Shown here: one piece after another, positions 9,034-17,081 of the stretch
Layout of the letters: each line of letters starts with the position of its first letter
Numbering within the stretch: position 1 is the first letter of the stretch
Assembly (NCBI RefSeq): GCF_900129565.1
Contig: NZ_FQWD01000003.1
Span: 473,015-537,014, forward strand
Direction of reading: 5' to 3'
Source of the DNA: Marisediminitalea aggregata
Lineage (GTDB): Bacteria > Pseudomonadota > Gammaproteobacteria > Enterobacterales > Alteromonadaceae
Length of the DNA stretch: 64,000 nt
Program-made: the position numbers and the translations under genes
Notes under the pieces: generated by a model
Told to the model about the DNA's origin: nothing
The model's database searches: none
Seen by the model: the letters and a program-made list of their open reading frames with translations, nothing else

Positions 9034-9867
9034 TTAACTAAATAACCACGGTTTTAGGTCATCTTCGTTTACCAATACCAATTGCTGCTGTTGAGGTGTT
9101 TTAGCTAATGAGTCTATTCTGACTTGCATTTCCTGAATCAAATACTGTGCTAACGCTGCTTTCGTTGTGACTTTCAGTTCGCCATTTTTCATTTGATAGT
9201 CACGCTCTATAACCCTTTTTTGAACTTCGGTTAACCTGGGATCAGGTCTAAAGCATAATGTGACCAATGTATTCCAAGCTAAATCTCCTTCAATGGTTTG
9301 AGTTGCTGCATCCATTAGAAAGGGCTCACCACTAAAGCGACTAAGGACAAAATCGCGATATTCAGAGCGATATTCGCAATACCCACGTAAATGCCACCTG
9401 AGTCCTGTTTTTACAAAAGTATGCGGCTGAATAACTCTCCCTTCAGAAACTGAATTACTTAATGAAATGTACTCAACGTCTAAACGACGAGACTGCTTAA
9501 TTGCGTTAACTAAACTCCGCATGATAATTGGAGAGATATTACGAGGTGGAAGCGTCAACTCGGCATGCGTAATAGCACTGTAAACATTACTGGATTTTAA
9601 CGTATGATTATTTAACCAATTCAGATACTCACTTGCGTCACCATTGATAAAATGAAGCTGAAAATCAACTTGTGCTATCTGCGACTTCTGTCTATTGCAG
9701 TACTGCAGGTTGTTTGGGCATAGAAGTTTATATGAGGAAATATGTTTCTTGGCTTGAGTATTACTTATTCCAAAGAACTTGCTGACATCAGAACTATTCA
9801 CTTGCCCTTGCCAATACGACAGCAATTCAATAAACCAAAAATAAATACTACCGTTCAGGTTATCCAT
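9034..9867 (-). CDS. WYL-domain transcriptional regulator, probable controller of the cas operon
   Basis: A 277-residue protein with an N-terminal winged-helix part (SSDVSKFFGISNTQAKKHI, around residues 25-45), a central WYL domain (GRVIQPHTFVKTGLRWHLRG, then SRFSG) and a C-terminal dimerisation segment. This is the layout and length of the BrxR/CapW group of defence-linked repressors, whose WYL domain senses a ligand. I prefer the ATG at 9867 over an in-frame TTG at 9876. It lies in the same direction as cas3 and 123 bases upstream. An 18-base perfect inverted repeat sits 21 bases before its start, suggesting autorepression. Regulation of cas genes is inferred from position only. Confidence 0.88.
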   Translation of the reverse strand: MDNLNGSIYFWFIELLSYWQGQVNSSDVSKFFGISNTQAKKHISSYKLLCPNNLQYCNRQKSQIAQVDFQLHFINGDASEYLNWLNNHTLKSSNVYSAITHAELTLPPRNISPIIMRSLVNAIKQSRRLDVEYISLSNSVSEGRVIQPHTFVKTGLRWHLRGYCEYRSEYRDFVLSRFSGEPFLMDAATQTIEGDLAWNTLVTLCFRPDPRLTEVQKRVIERDYQMKNGELKVTTKAALAQYLIQEMQVRIDSLAKTPQQQQLVLVNEDDLKPWLFS

Positions 9868-9888
9868 AACATTCAACGATCAAAATTT

Positions 9889-9906
9889 TATATACTTTAG
9901 TATATA
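9889..9906. promoter_or_regulatory. Inverted repeat, likely operator of the WYL regulator
   Basis: The perfect inverted repeat TATATACT-TT-AGTATATA lies 21 bases upstream of the WYL gene ATG, where it would overlap the -10 region or transcription start. WYL repressors of the BrxR/CapW type bind such short palindromes in their own promoters. The AT-rich sequence could also form by chance within a promoter. Confidence 0.6.
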
Positions 9907-9963
9907 TATCCTTCGAGCAAAACTACTTTTCGATATTGAGCAATGCATTGCCTGATATACCGA

Positions 9964-9990
9964 AGAAAAAGGCACTTTTCCTTAAGTGCC
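9964..9990 (-). terminator. Rho-independent terminator of the metalloprotease gene
   Basis: On the minus strand a 7-bp stem GGCACTT/AAGTGCC with a 6-base loop is followed by TTTTTC. It lies 23 bases after the stop codon of the metalloprotease gene. Confidence 0.85.
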
Positions 9991-10013
9991 TGAGTTAAAC
10001 TTTCAAAGCCAGG

Positions 10014-12113
10014 TTACTGAATACACAGATTCTTTCGACACAACTTTATTCCACTAGTCGAAGTAACAGTAACGTCACTCCATGCGGTCCAGTCTGAACT
10101 TCCCGCGCTGTTCAATGCGCGAACGCGATAGCGATAAGTCCCCTTTCCGCTGGCATCAACATACGCTCGCGTATTTTCCCCCAACGTTGCAACGATGGTG
10201 GTGGCTCTGAAACGGCTCACGTTGAACTGCTTTTCCCGTTCAATTTCAAAGCTGGTTTCGTCGTCGCTGTAATCTATCCAGCTGAGCAATGCCGTGCCAT
10301 CCTGTCCGTCAGTGACCACAAGCTCACCGGGCGCTTCTGGCACGGTTGTTTCAGGCGGCAAGTCTTGGGTGATGGTGCACATCTCAGCAGAAGCCTCGGT
10401 AACATTAGCAGCAAGATCCCGCGCGCTTACCGTAAAGCAATACTCACTTGATGGTGATAAACCGCTTGCAGTAAACGCAGTCTCAGTCTGCCACTCACTG
10501 TTCTCACATCCCACATCACCATAGGTACAGCTGAATAGATAGGAAACCACGCCACCGCGGTCATCGGTTGCTACCACCGACTCCATGGCTATCTCGGTCG
10601 CACTTGAAGAATACGGCTCAACAGCAAACTGCATTGGGTTAGGGTCTGGTGGCATGGTATCCGCTGCGCTCACGGTGATCTGCCCGTCAAGATAGTAGTG
10701 TCCCTGACTGCCATAATCTGTGGCATACAGGCTGTCCGAACCATACACTTCCAGCACATACAGACCTTCAGACACTGACGTTGATAATGTCGTGCTGGTT
10801 TCATAACTATCGGCGCTTTCTACAAGCAATGTGCCTTGGGCATCGTACAAACGTAAGCCAATATCGAGGTTACTGCCGCGACGCCCTGTTCTGGTGAACG
10901 CATGCCAGGCGGGCGTGGCAGTAATGGATAATGTGCCAGTGCCGGCAGTAAACTGAAACCAATCCGTGTCGGCTACCTGAATACTCCCCTTGTTATGGTT
11001 GCTGACATTACCTGGGTCGATTTCCCGGTTGGTGGCACTGAAATTTCCATCATCATCGATAACCAGCGCAACCGGGCTATCAATGGCTCCCGAGGTATCT
11101 GCGCTGGCGCCCAACTGTGCGCGAAGAATTGCAATATCATCCTGGCGTTGATTCGCGTCCGGATAATCGCCTTTACTCCACTGGGTCACATTTTTGTTGT
11201 AGCCAACGCCCATGATTGGTGCCCAGCTCGACGGATCGCTGTCTCTTCCCAAGCCACGAAAATAGCTGGTCGTGGAGGTACCATCGTGTGCCAGACCAAA
11301 GTTGTGTCCCATCTCGTGAGAGCCGGCCTCGGCCATGTAGGTGGCCACGCCGCCGCCCAACTGGTTGTAGTAGACCAACGCAGGCTGATAGTAGGTATAG
11401 TTGCTTCTGCCCCACACACCAATATAAGCCACACCACCAGCGCCCTGACTAGGCATGGCATTGCCGTTTTTATCGCGATCCTTGGTAAACAATAACCAGC
11501 CGGTGTTGGGACCAAACTCATCCGGCGCTTCAGTTGTTACATTCACATTGAACGCGGCAAAATCGTCGGCAATCCGCGTCCATATTTCATGAATGCGGGC
11601 CCGCTCTGTATCGTTAAAACTTGTAGGGTTGCCATCCAGATCGAAAGGTTGGGTATCATAATAGGCTCCTGCTCCCCACGCTCTGCCACTGAACGCACCA
11701 CCGTCAAAGTCGAGGAAAATAGTGTTGTCTGCAAGCGGGTTAGAATGCAGTTTAAGCACGTCAATGTCAGGCAACACCATGGCTGTGGCTGGTGTTTCAT
11801 CTGACGCCAGCGCGGCGTCTGCCACCAGCCCTTCCTCCACGTAAAACAGCTCGCCGCTGTTATCAGCGTTCATAAAGCGCTGGTCAACAGCGGGAATACC
11901 CAGTGCAGATAAACGACGTAATGCACGATCTCTGGCTGCCTGAGGCATGCCGATCAACGCCTGTTTCAACTTGCCCTCCGGCACGTCTTTTAGCGCCTGA
12001 GGCGGCAGGTTTTCAGAAAGTTGAGGTAATGGCTTTGCGAAGCTGGCCGTCGCAACAAACGCGCTCATACAGCCTGCTAAAACACTGAGTGTTAAGTGAG
12101 AAGAAAATTTCAT
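10014..12113 (-). CDS. Secreted metzincin-type metalloprotease with fibronectin III domains
   Basis: The 699-residue protein has a signal peptide (MKFSSHLTLSVLAG through ATASFA) and a zinc protease domain with the metzincin signature HEMGHNFGLAHD (H266, E267, H270, H276) and a following Met-turn at MGVGYN. A bacterial pre-peptidase-like beta domain follows at about 365-480, and then fibronectin III-like domains (about 490-580 and 590-685, with SWIDYSDDETSFEIER). The longest frame begins at a TTG, but the ATG at 12113 has GGAG 10 bases upstream and begins the signal peptide. A class I c-di-GMP riboswitch lies in its 5' leader, so expression probably responds to the sessile/motile state. The substrate is unknown. 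Confidence 0.9.
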   Translation of the reverse strand: MKFSSHLTLSVLAGCMSAFVATASFAKPLPQLSENLPPQALKDVPEGKLKQALIGMPQAARDRALRRLSALGIPAVDQRFMNADNSGELFYVEEGLVADAALASDETPATAMVLPDIDVLKLHSNPLADNTIFLDFDGGAFSGRAWGAGAYYDTQPFDLDGNPTSFNDTERARIHEIWTRIADDFAAFNVNVTTEAPDEFGPNTGWLLFTKDRDKNGNAMPSQGAGGVAYIGVWGRSNYTYYQPALVYYNQLGGGVATYMAEAGSHEMGHNFGLAHDGTSTTSYFRGLGRDSDPSSWAPIMGVGYNKNVTQWSKGDYPDANQRQDDIAILRAQLGASADTSGAIDSPVALVIDDDGNFSATNREIDPGNVSNHNKGSIQVADTDWFQFTAGTGTLSITATPAWHAFTRTGRRGSNLDIGLRLYDAQGTLLVESADSYETSTTLSTSVSEGLYVLEVYGSDSLYATDYGSQGHYYLDGQITVSAADTMPPDPNPMQFAVEPYSSSATEIAMESVVATDDRGGVVSYLFSCTYGDVGCENSEWQTETAFTASGLSPSSEYCFTVSARDLAANVTEASAEMCTITQDLPPETTVPEAPGELVVTDGQDGTALLSWIDYSDDETSFEIEREKQFNVSRFRATTIVATLGENTRAYVDASGKGTYRYRVRALNSAGSSDWTAWSDVTVTSTSGIKLCRKNLCIQ

Positions 12114-12187
12114 TGTTACTTGCTCCAAACAGATATAACAAGGTCATTTGGAACGGAAAGTTAGCCTGAGCACGGGTCCCTGATGCT

Positions 12188-12274
12188 AACTGGCCAGCAA
12201 TCCCGCTATCGTAGAGTATGCACTCCTTAGACCGGTGACTTTGCGTCCCACGCTTTCGCGTGGTTTGCCCAGTT
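12188..12274 (-). promoter_or_regulatory. Class I c-di-GMP riboswitch (GEMM-I)
   Basis: On the minus strand this element matches the Vibrio Vc2 aptamer pattern: GGGCAAACC, a hairpin with a GAAA-type loop (CCACGCGAAAGCGTGG), then GACGCAAAG, CACCGGTCTAA, and ATAGCGGGATTGCTGG. P1 closes with AACTGG (12269-12274) and CCAGTT (12188-12193). The last bases of P1 also belong to a possible alternative stem GTTAGC (12185-12190) with GCTAAC (12160-12165), which could serve as the expression platform. No U-tract follows, so control may be at translation or through another mechanism. The aptamer ends about 75 bases before the protease ATG. Confidence 0.88.
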
Positions 12275-12587
12275 GTGTTATTCACACACCAACAGCGTAT
12301 CAGGTGAGCAGCACTGTCACTGTATATAGTTCAATCGGGATGTGTCGGCAGGCATACTTTTTGGCAGGGATATATCGGCTTAAATACCACTCTGGCATAT
12401 TGCGCTTGAATCAAATTTGTCTTGGTAAACAATGAATAATTAAATCTGCAGTTCAAAACAACGTAGTGACTGGTGAAATGGAGACCAGAGACCGAAAATC
12501 AGAGACCGAAAATCAAAGAAAGCCACACTATACATTTAAAGCACAAGACTTCGTCAGGTGCGTAACCGGCTTTTGATACTTACTGTG
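12275..12587. other. Intergenic stretch upstream of the riboswitch
   Basis: About 310 bases without a convincing gene. It should hold the promoter for the riboswitch-protease transcript on the minus strand. A 14-base sequence AGAGACCGAAAATC is duplicated exactly in tandem at 12487-12500 and 12501-12514, preceded by a partial third copy. Nothing else was recognised. Confidence 0.6.
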
Positions 12588-13412
12588 TTATTGACGTTTG
12601 AATACGCGAATAACGAAATCGGCTGTCACGGCGAAGTCAGCATCCACCAGCGACTGCGCTTTGTCTTGGGGTAAACGCCAGTAGTAAGGGGTCATTTCCA
12701 TTAATGCCTGGCGCATTGCGGCGTTGCTGAAGTTTATGGGAAAAGACAAAGCGTCTTTCGCCACCAGATCAAAGCCAGGCATAACCACGTCTTTGTCTTC
12801 ATGTTGACGGGGCGCGTCGTAGATGGCTTGTTTTATTTCCCACAAGTGGTTTGGACCGGGGTCGACCATAATGCACAGGCCGCCCTCAGCAATTACCCTT
12901 GCATATTCCGCCGCATGACCGGGTGCAAATACTTGCAGTACTGTTTGTAAAGACTGGTCTGCAACCGGCAATCGGGTGCTGCTGGCAACGGCAAAATGGC
13001 AGGATTTAAACCGCTTCGCCGCGATATCGACCGCGTGCTTGGCAATGTCACTTCCCCAGGCAACTGCCTCAATATCTGCGGCTTTTAATGCGTGCTGAAT
13101 AACACCAAGATAACTGCCTTCTCCACAACCTGCATCGTACAGGTTAAATACCGGCCACTGTGCAGATTGCGTATGTTGAATAATGTGGCTGGTGATCAAC
13201 TGCATGAGCGGCAAATAGCCTTCGCCGTCGTGGAAGCAACGACGGGCATTCAGCATGGTTTTATCATCGCCAGGCTGCTTTGAGTTTTTGTGTTGAACCG
13301 GCAGCAGATTCAGATAGCCAGATTTGGCTTCATCAAAACTATGGCGGTGTTCGCAACGCCAGGTTTTACCTTGCTGAGATAGCGGGTGCTGGCATAAGGG
13401 GCAGTGCCACAT
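12588..13412 (-). CDS. rlmA: 23S rRNA (guanine-N1)-methyltransferase RlmA
   Basis: RlmA methylates a guanine of helix 35 in 23S rRNA (G745 in E. coli). The 274-residue protein has the N-terminal zinc finger CPLC...CEHRHSFD (residues 4-26), the conserved SGYLNLLPVQ motif and PGDDKTMLNARR segment, and a SAM-binding fold with YDAGCGEGSYL. The length fits the family. It stands alone on the minus strand. Confidence 0.93.
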   Translation of the reverse strand: MWHCPLCQHPLSQQGKTWRCEHRHSFDEAKSGYLNLLPVQHKNSKQPGDDKTMLNARRCFHDGEGYLPLMQLITSHIIQHTQSAQWPVFNLYDAGCGEGSYLGVIQHALKAADIEAVAWGSDIAKHAVDIAAKRFKSCHFAVASSTRLPVADQSLQTVLQVFAPGHAAEYARVIAEGGLCIMVDPGPNHLWEIKQAIYDAPRQHEDKDVVMPGFDLVAKDALSFPINFSNAAMRQALMEMTPYYWRLPQDKAQSLVDADFAVTADFVIRVFKRQ

Positions 13413-13456
13413 AGACGGCTCCGATTCAAAAAGGCGCTATGCTACCCCTAATGCGG

Positions 13457-14899
13457 CTAGGTGTCACTAACAATGGAAAGTGGCACTTCGTCTACGTGTT
13501 CCCCTATGTCATCAATGTTCAGTGACGGATCGTCGATACTGGCCTCGAGCATATCGAATGCTTCCTGACAATATTGCGCAAGCGGTTGCAGCGACTTTAT
13601 GGTTTTGTTGCAACACACCATGCCAATATTAGCGGTGCCGTTATAGGTCATTAATGTGATGTTCACCCCGCCCCCAGGCGTCATCGTAGAGATGGGGTAA
13701 CACCCCAACAACTCGCTGTCTTTAAAATACTTAGCATGGGTAGGACCTGGCACGTTAGAAATCAGAATATTCGCAATAGGACGTACCCAGTTAGAAATAC
13801 GCAGCCACTCAAAGACCAATGCGATTGCCTGTATACCAATAGTATAGGCACTAAAAGCGGCAGGTCTGGCGAGTTGCGCTGCGTGTTTCACAACCCGGTG
13901 GTGATAAATAATTTGCCGTAATCTCAGGTATGGGTCGTGTTCGGCGTGCGCTAACTGCACAGGCACTATGGCAATTTTGTTTCCGCCGGTTTTTTCTCCG
14001 GGTTTACGCAGGTTAATGGGCATATTGGTGTAAAGCGCTTGCTTAAAAATATGACCGTGGTCCTGCAGCAATCGGTGAACACCAATATCAAATGCCGCTA
14101 ATAACACTTCATTGGCCGATGCCCGGGTACGTCTGGCCAGTGATCGTATTCGGCCAAAATCCAGGTCGAACGTTGCAACAGCCCTGCCCGCCTGTACTTG
14201 CCCGGTGAGTACGGTTCGCGTTCCTGAAAACGGCACCGGCATATAGTGACGATTAATGCGCAGTAGCCGCAGCAACAGCCCCAGCAGGATCACCAGCACA
14301 TCTTTCGTGGTCATGAGAAATTCCCAAACACCCAACCAGATGCGCTTTATCCGTTTGTACTGCTTAACCGGCGTATGCCGCAAACGCTTAATGGCCCAAA
14401 CAGGCGTAAAGCCAGTGCTTTGAGGTTCATCCAGATAGCCCGCCTGAAACCAACGAACCAGGGTAGCACCGTCGCCATACAAGTGATGCACCCTGGCATA
14501 AATGGCGAAGGTGTGATGTGTCGGATCATACAGAAAATGGTATTGCCATAGTGGCTTTTGTGGGTCGAGACGAGTTTCATGCATACGGGCAATAAAACGG
14601 TCCAGTGCTTCTCTGTCATCAATATTTTCAATCTGATGGCACTGCACGTGGTAATCCATTTGCATGTGTTTTACGGGTTGTAGGCCCAGCGGCCAGATAC
14701 CAATGGCTTTTACCCGACAGTTAAACGGCGGGCACGCCCTGGCAAAGCCCTGCATTTCCTTGTGCAGCGCAGTCACATAGGTTTTCGGATCCTGCCCTTC
14801 TGGAATAGACAGTAATTGCAAACAAGCTACGTGCTTTGGGTTAGCCTGTGACTCCGTGATCCAGAATGACTTGTCAAGAAACGACAGCTTTCTTGCCAT
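13457..14899 (-). CDS. Wax ester synthase/diacylglycerol acyltransferase (WS/DGAT)
   Basis: This 480-residue acyltransferase makes neutral storage lipids from acyl-CoA and fatty alcohol or diacylglycerol. The catalytic HHxxxDG motif is present as HHLYGDG (H138, H139, D143, G144). The LSFLDKSFW opening and the C-terminal WS/DGAT domain with NVPGP and the GGGVNITLMTY motif fit the family. It begins 5 bases after the TetR gene and is co-directional with it and DUF445, so the three likely form one operon. Which lipid is made cannot be told. Confidence 0.9.
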   Translation of the reverse strand: MARKLSFLDKSFWITESQANPKHVACLQLLSIPEGQDPKTYVTALHKEMQGFARACPPFNCRVKAIGIWPLGLQPVKHMQMDYHVQCHQIENIDDREALDRFIARMHETRLDPQKPLWQYHFLYDPTHHTFAIYARVHHLYGDGATLVRWFQAGYLDEPQSTGFTPVWAIKRLRHTPVKQYKRIKRIWLGVWEFLMTTKDVLVILLGLLLRLLRINRHYMPVPFSGTRTVLTGQVQAGRAVATFDLDFGRIRSLARRTRASANEVLLAAFDIGVHRLLQDHGHIFKQALYTNMPINLRKPGEKTGGNKIAIVPVQLAHAEHDPYLRLRQIIYHHRVVKHAAQLARPAAFSAYTIGIQAIALVFEWLRISNWVRPIANILISNVPGPTHAKYFKDSELLGCYPISTMTPGGGVNITLMTYNGTANIGMVCCNKTIKSLQPLAQYCQEAFDMLEASIDDPSLNIDDIGEHVDEVPLSIVSDT

Positions 14900-14904
14900 A
14901 TCCT

Positions 14905-15570
14905 TTACCCCTCCAGTACATCGTTCCCAGTCAGGTTTGCCATGGAATGGTGTTCTATGGCGCTTTGCAGCTGACTGAGGGTCTGTTCATCCAATGCAAA
15001 TCGTGGCAGTAATGCCGTCATGATGAGACTTAGTGCATGAAACTTCTGTGACGTAGGATCATTCACGGCCCGCAAATCATCGTATTGACTGCTTTGGGTC
15101 AGAATCATGCTGATTAAATCCACCATCATGCGTTGCTGTGCAGACGTCGCAGCGAGTTGTTGCTGTGCAGCAAATCGCTGCAGCAAACTGTACAAGCCTG
15201 CCTCTAATTGTTTAATTAATGATTTATGCAGGCGTTTGGCGCGAGGGTATTTTTCGGCAATATCTGCCGGACTGCGATAGAGAAAACGAAACACCTGTAG
15301 TTTGTCGATCACAATGGCCAGAAAATAGAAAAAGTCTTCAACGGTGACTTTGTCGAGGGTGGCGGGGCGAAACAACTGTTGCATTTCTGTGTTGTGCCAT
15401 TCAATAAGCGCATCCACGATGAGCTCTTTGCCCTTGAAGTGGTAGTACAGGTTACCCGGGCTGATATCCATTTCCATTGCAATATCGACAGACGTAACAC
15501 TGTTTTCGCCATGTTCATTAAATAGCGCAAGTGCGGTGACTAAAACCCGTTTTGCGGTTTTCCCAGCCAT
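14905..15570 (-). CDS. TetR-family transcriptional regulator
   Basis: A 221-residue protein with a TetR helix-turn-helix (ALFNEHGENSVTSVDIAMEM then SPGNLYYHFKGKEL, residues 12-50) and a large ligand-binding helical domain. The longest frame extends 28 codons upstream into the preceding gene. The ATG at 15570, 5 bases after the DUF445 stop, is the likely start. It lies between DUF445 and WS/DGAT and may sense an acyl compound and control this operon; that is inference. Confidence 0.88.
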   Translation of the reverse strand: MAGKTAKRVLVTALALFNEHGENSVTSVDIAMEMDISPGNLYYHFKGKELIVDALIEWHNTEMQQLFRPATLDKVTVEDFFYFLAIVIDKLQVFRFLYRSPADIAEKYPRAKRLHKSLIKQLEAGLYSLLQRFAAQQQLAATSAQQRMMVDLISMILTQSSQYDDLRAVNDPTSQKFHALSLIMTALLPRFALDEQTLSQLQSAIEHHSMANLTGNDVLEG

Positions 15571-15575
15571 GGTGT

Positions 15576-16787
15576 TTATCCCAACATCAATAAATACAAC
15601 TGCGCAAATCCAGCCGCCATGCCCAGAATCGCCCCGGTAACAATGAGTTTCCATTCATCCTGCTGATAAGCCGGCCTAAGCACACCTTCAAACTCTTCCG
15701 AGCTCAGCGCCTGCATACGCTCACACAAATCGTCCCCTACTCTGAGCGCTTCGTTTGCGTAATCAAAAGCATAGTACAAATATTTGTCTGAATCTTCGAA
15801 CAAGCGTTTTACGGCCATCGATTTCATTTTGAAGTAATTCTCAGACCCCACGCCCAGCGCGAAATACGGCTGAGCAATGGCCACATAGCGTTCAATGGCG
15901 TCGTTAACATGCAGCTCGATGAGTTCTAATAGCTGGGCAGAACCAGAACCGTGCAGGATCATATGGGTGATGTTTTTCGGGTTAATGAGCTTTTGCTCGA
16001 TGATATCGGCGTACACCCGGGATACCTCGGTTTGCCGTTTCAGGAACATGCCCTGAATGGTTAAACCGGCAAAGCGTATTGGCTGTTTCGGTTCGAAAAT
16101 AATTTTAATTGCAATCCAGTTAGTCGCGTACCCAACCAGCAAGCCACCTAACGGGAGGATCCACCATGCCTGATAGAAATACCAGAGCGCCATGGTTGGC
16201 AGGCCAAACAAAAAGCCGAAATAAAAGCCAGACTGAACAATAAATGGAAACTCTTTTTCACCCGAGCGCAGGAAGATCTCGTTAATCAGCTCCGGTGAGT
16301 TAACTAACTGCTCGACCACCAGCTCTTTGATATCGAGGATTTCATTGACGTTGTGCTGAAAGTCCTCAACCATTTTCGACACCACATAAGGAATGTCGTC
16401 TTCGATTCGGCGATAAACCAGGTTCTTGCCCTGCACCGGTAACGCAGCCCACACCGTGGGCGCTGAAGACTCCATAACCTCGTTTACGATTTTGCGCACA
16501 ACCTGGTGCAGCCGGTGCTCAATGGCTTTGGTGAGGGCTTCAGGTTCAAGTCGATTGGCGAGCTCTTCTACGCTCAGCAACTTGCCTAACACCAACTCTA
16601 CCTCGATTTCTGCCATTTGCTTTCGCTTGGCAGGAATTAGCCCCTGCCAGCCAAAAACTGGCGGAATACCGACGAATTTCAGCGGGTAAAACATCATTTT
16701 TACCGCCAGGTAGTTTGTGCTCCACCCCACCAGCGCACTGATAAGCGGGATAGACAGCAAACTCAATGTTTGTAAATTCCAGTCCAT
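15576..16787 (-). CDS. DUF445 family membrane protein
   Basis: A 403-residue protein of the DUF445 family. It has an N-terminal membrane segment (LLSIPLISALVGW) followed by the family motif TNYLAVKMMFYPL and the repeated GYATNWIAIKIIF, with further hydrophobic segments near 200-235 and at the C-terminus (ILGMAAGFAQLYLLML). The function of the family is not established. I chose the internal ATG at 16787; the longer frame starts with a TTG and adds a polar leader. No strong ribosome site is visible. First gene of the DUF445-TetR-WS/DGAT set. Confidence 0.85.
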   Translation of the reverse strand: MDWNLQTLSLLSIPLISALVGWSTNYLAVKMMFYPLKFVGIPPVFGWQGLIPAKRKQMAEIEVELVLGKLLSVEELANRLEPEALTKAIEHRLHQVVRKIVNEVMESSAPTVWAALPVQGKNLVYRRIEDDIPYVVSKMVEDFQHNVNEILDIKELVVEQLVNSPELINEIFLRSGEKEFPFIVQSGFYFGFLFGLPTMALWYFYQAWWILPLGGLLVGYATNWIAIKIIFEPKQPIRFAGLTIQGMFLKRQTEVSRVYADIIEQKLINPKNITHMILHGSGSAQLLELIELHVNDAIERYVAIAQPYFALGVGSENYFKMKSMAVKRLFEDSDKYLYYAFDYANEALRVGDDLCERMQALSSEEFEGVLRPAYQQDEWKLIVTGAILGMAAGFAQLYLLMLG

Positions 16788-17081
16788 GTTGGTGCTACGT
16801 ATCTTGTTTTTAGTATTTGCCGTACTCAGGCTACTGACTGCTGACGCATGGGTCAACTTAACTTTATTTATAGATGAAATAAATCATGTAAACCCTGATT
16901 AGTTCAAAAAAAAGCGTAAAAATGCAGTTAAATTGAACGAATTAGCGCTTTCGTGGCTATAAGTTACAAATTCACATACACTTTACAAATATAAGTGGGT
17001 ATTACTGATATTGGGTAGCGGATTCTAATTTTGCTACCTACACTGCCAGTAAACAGGTAGTCCCAACGCCGGGGAGGAAGT

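Noticed and set aside
10995..11495. 166-codon open frame on the plus strand opposite the metalloprotease
   Set aside because: It is antisense to a well-supported gene with a catalytic motif, has no recognisable domain, and is explained by codon structure.
12114..12128. Upstream TTG start for the metalloprotease
   Set aside because: That start lies inside the Shine-Dalgarno of the ATG at 12113, which also begins a proper signal peptide.
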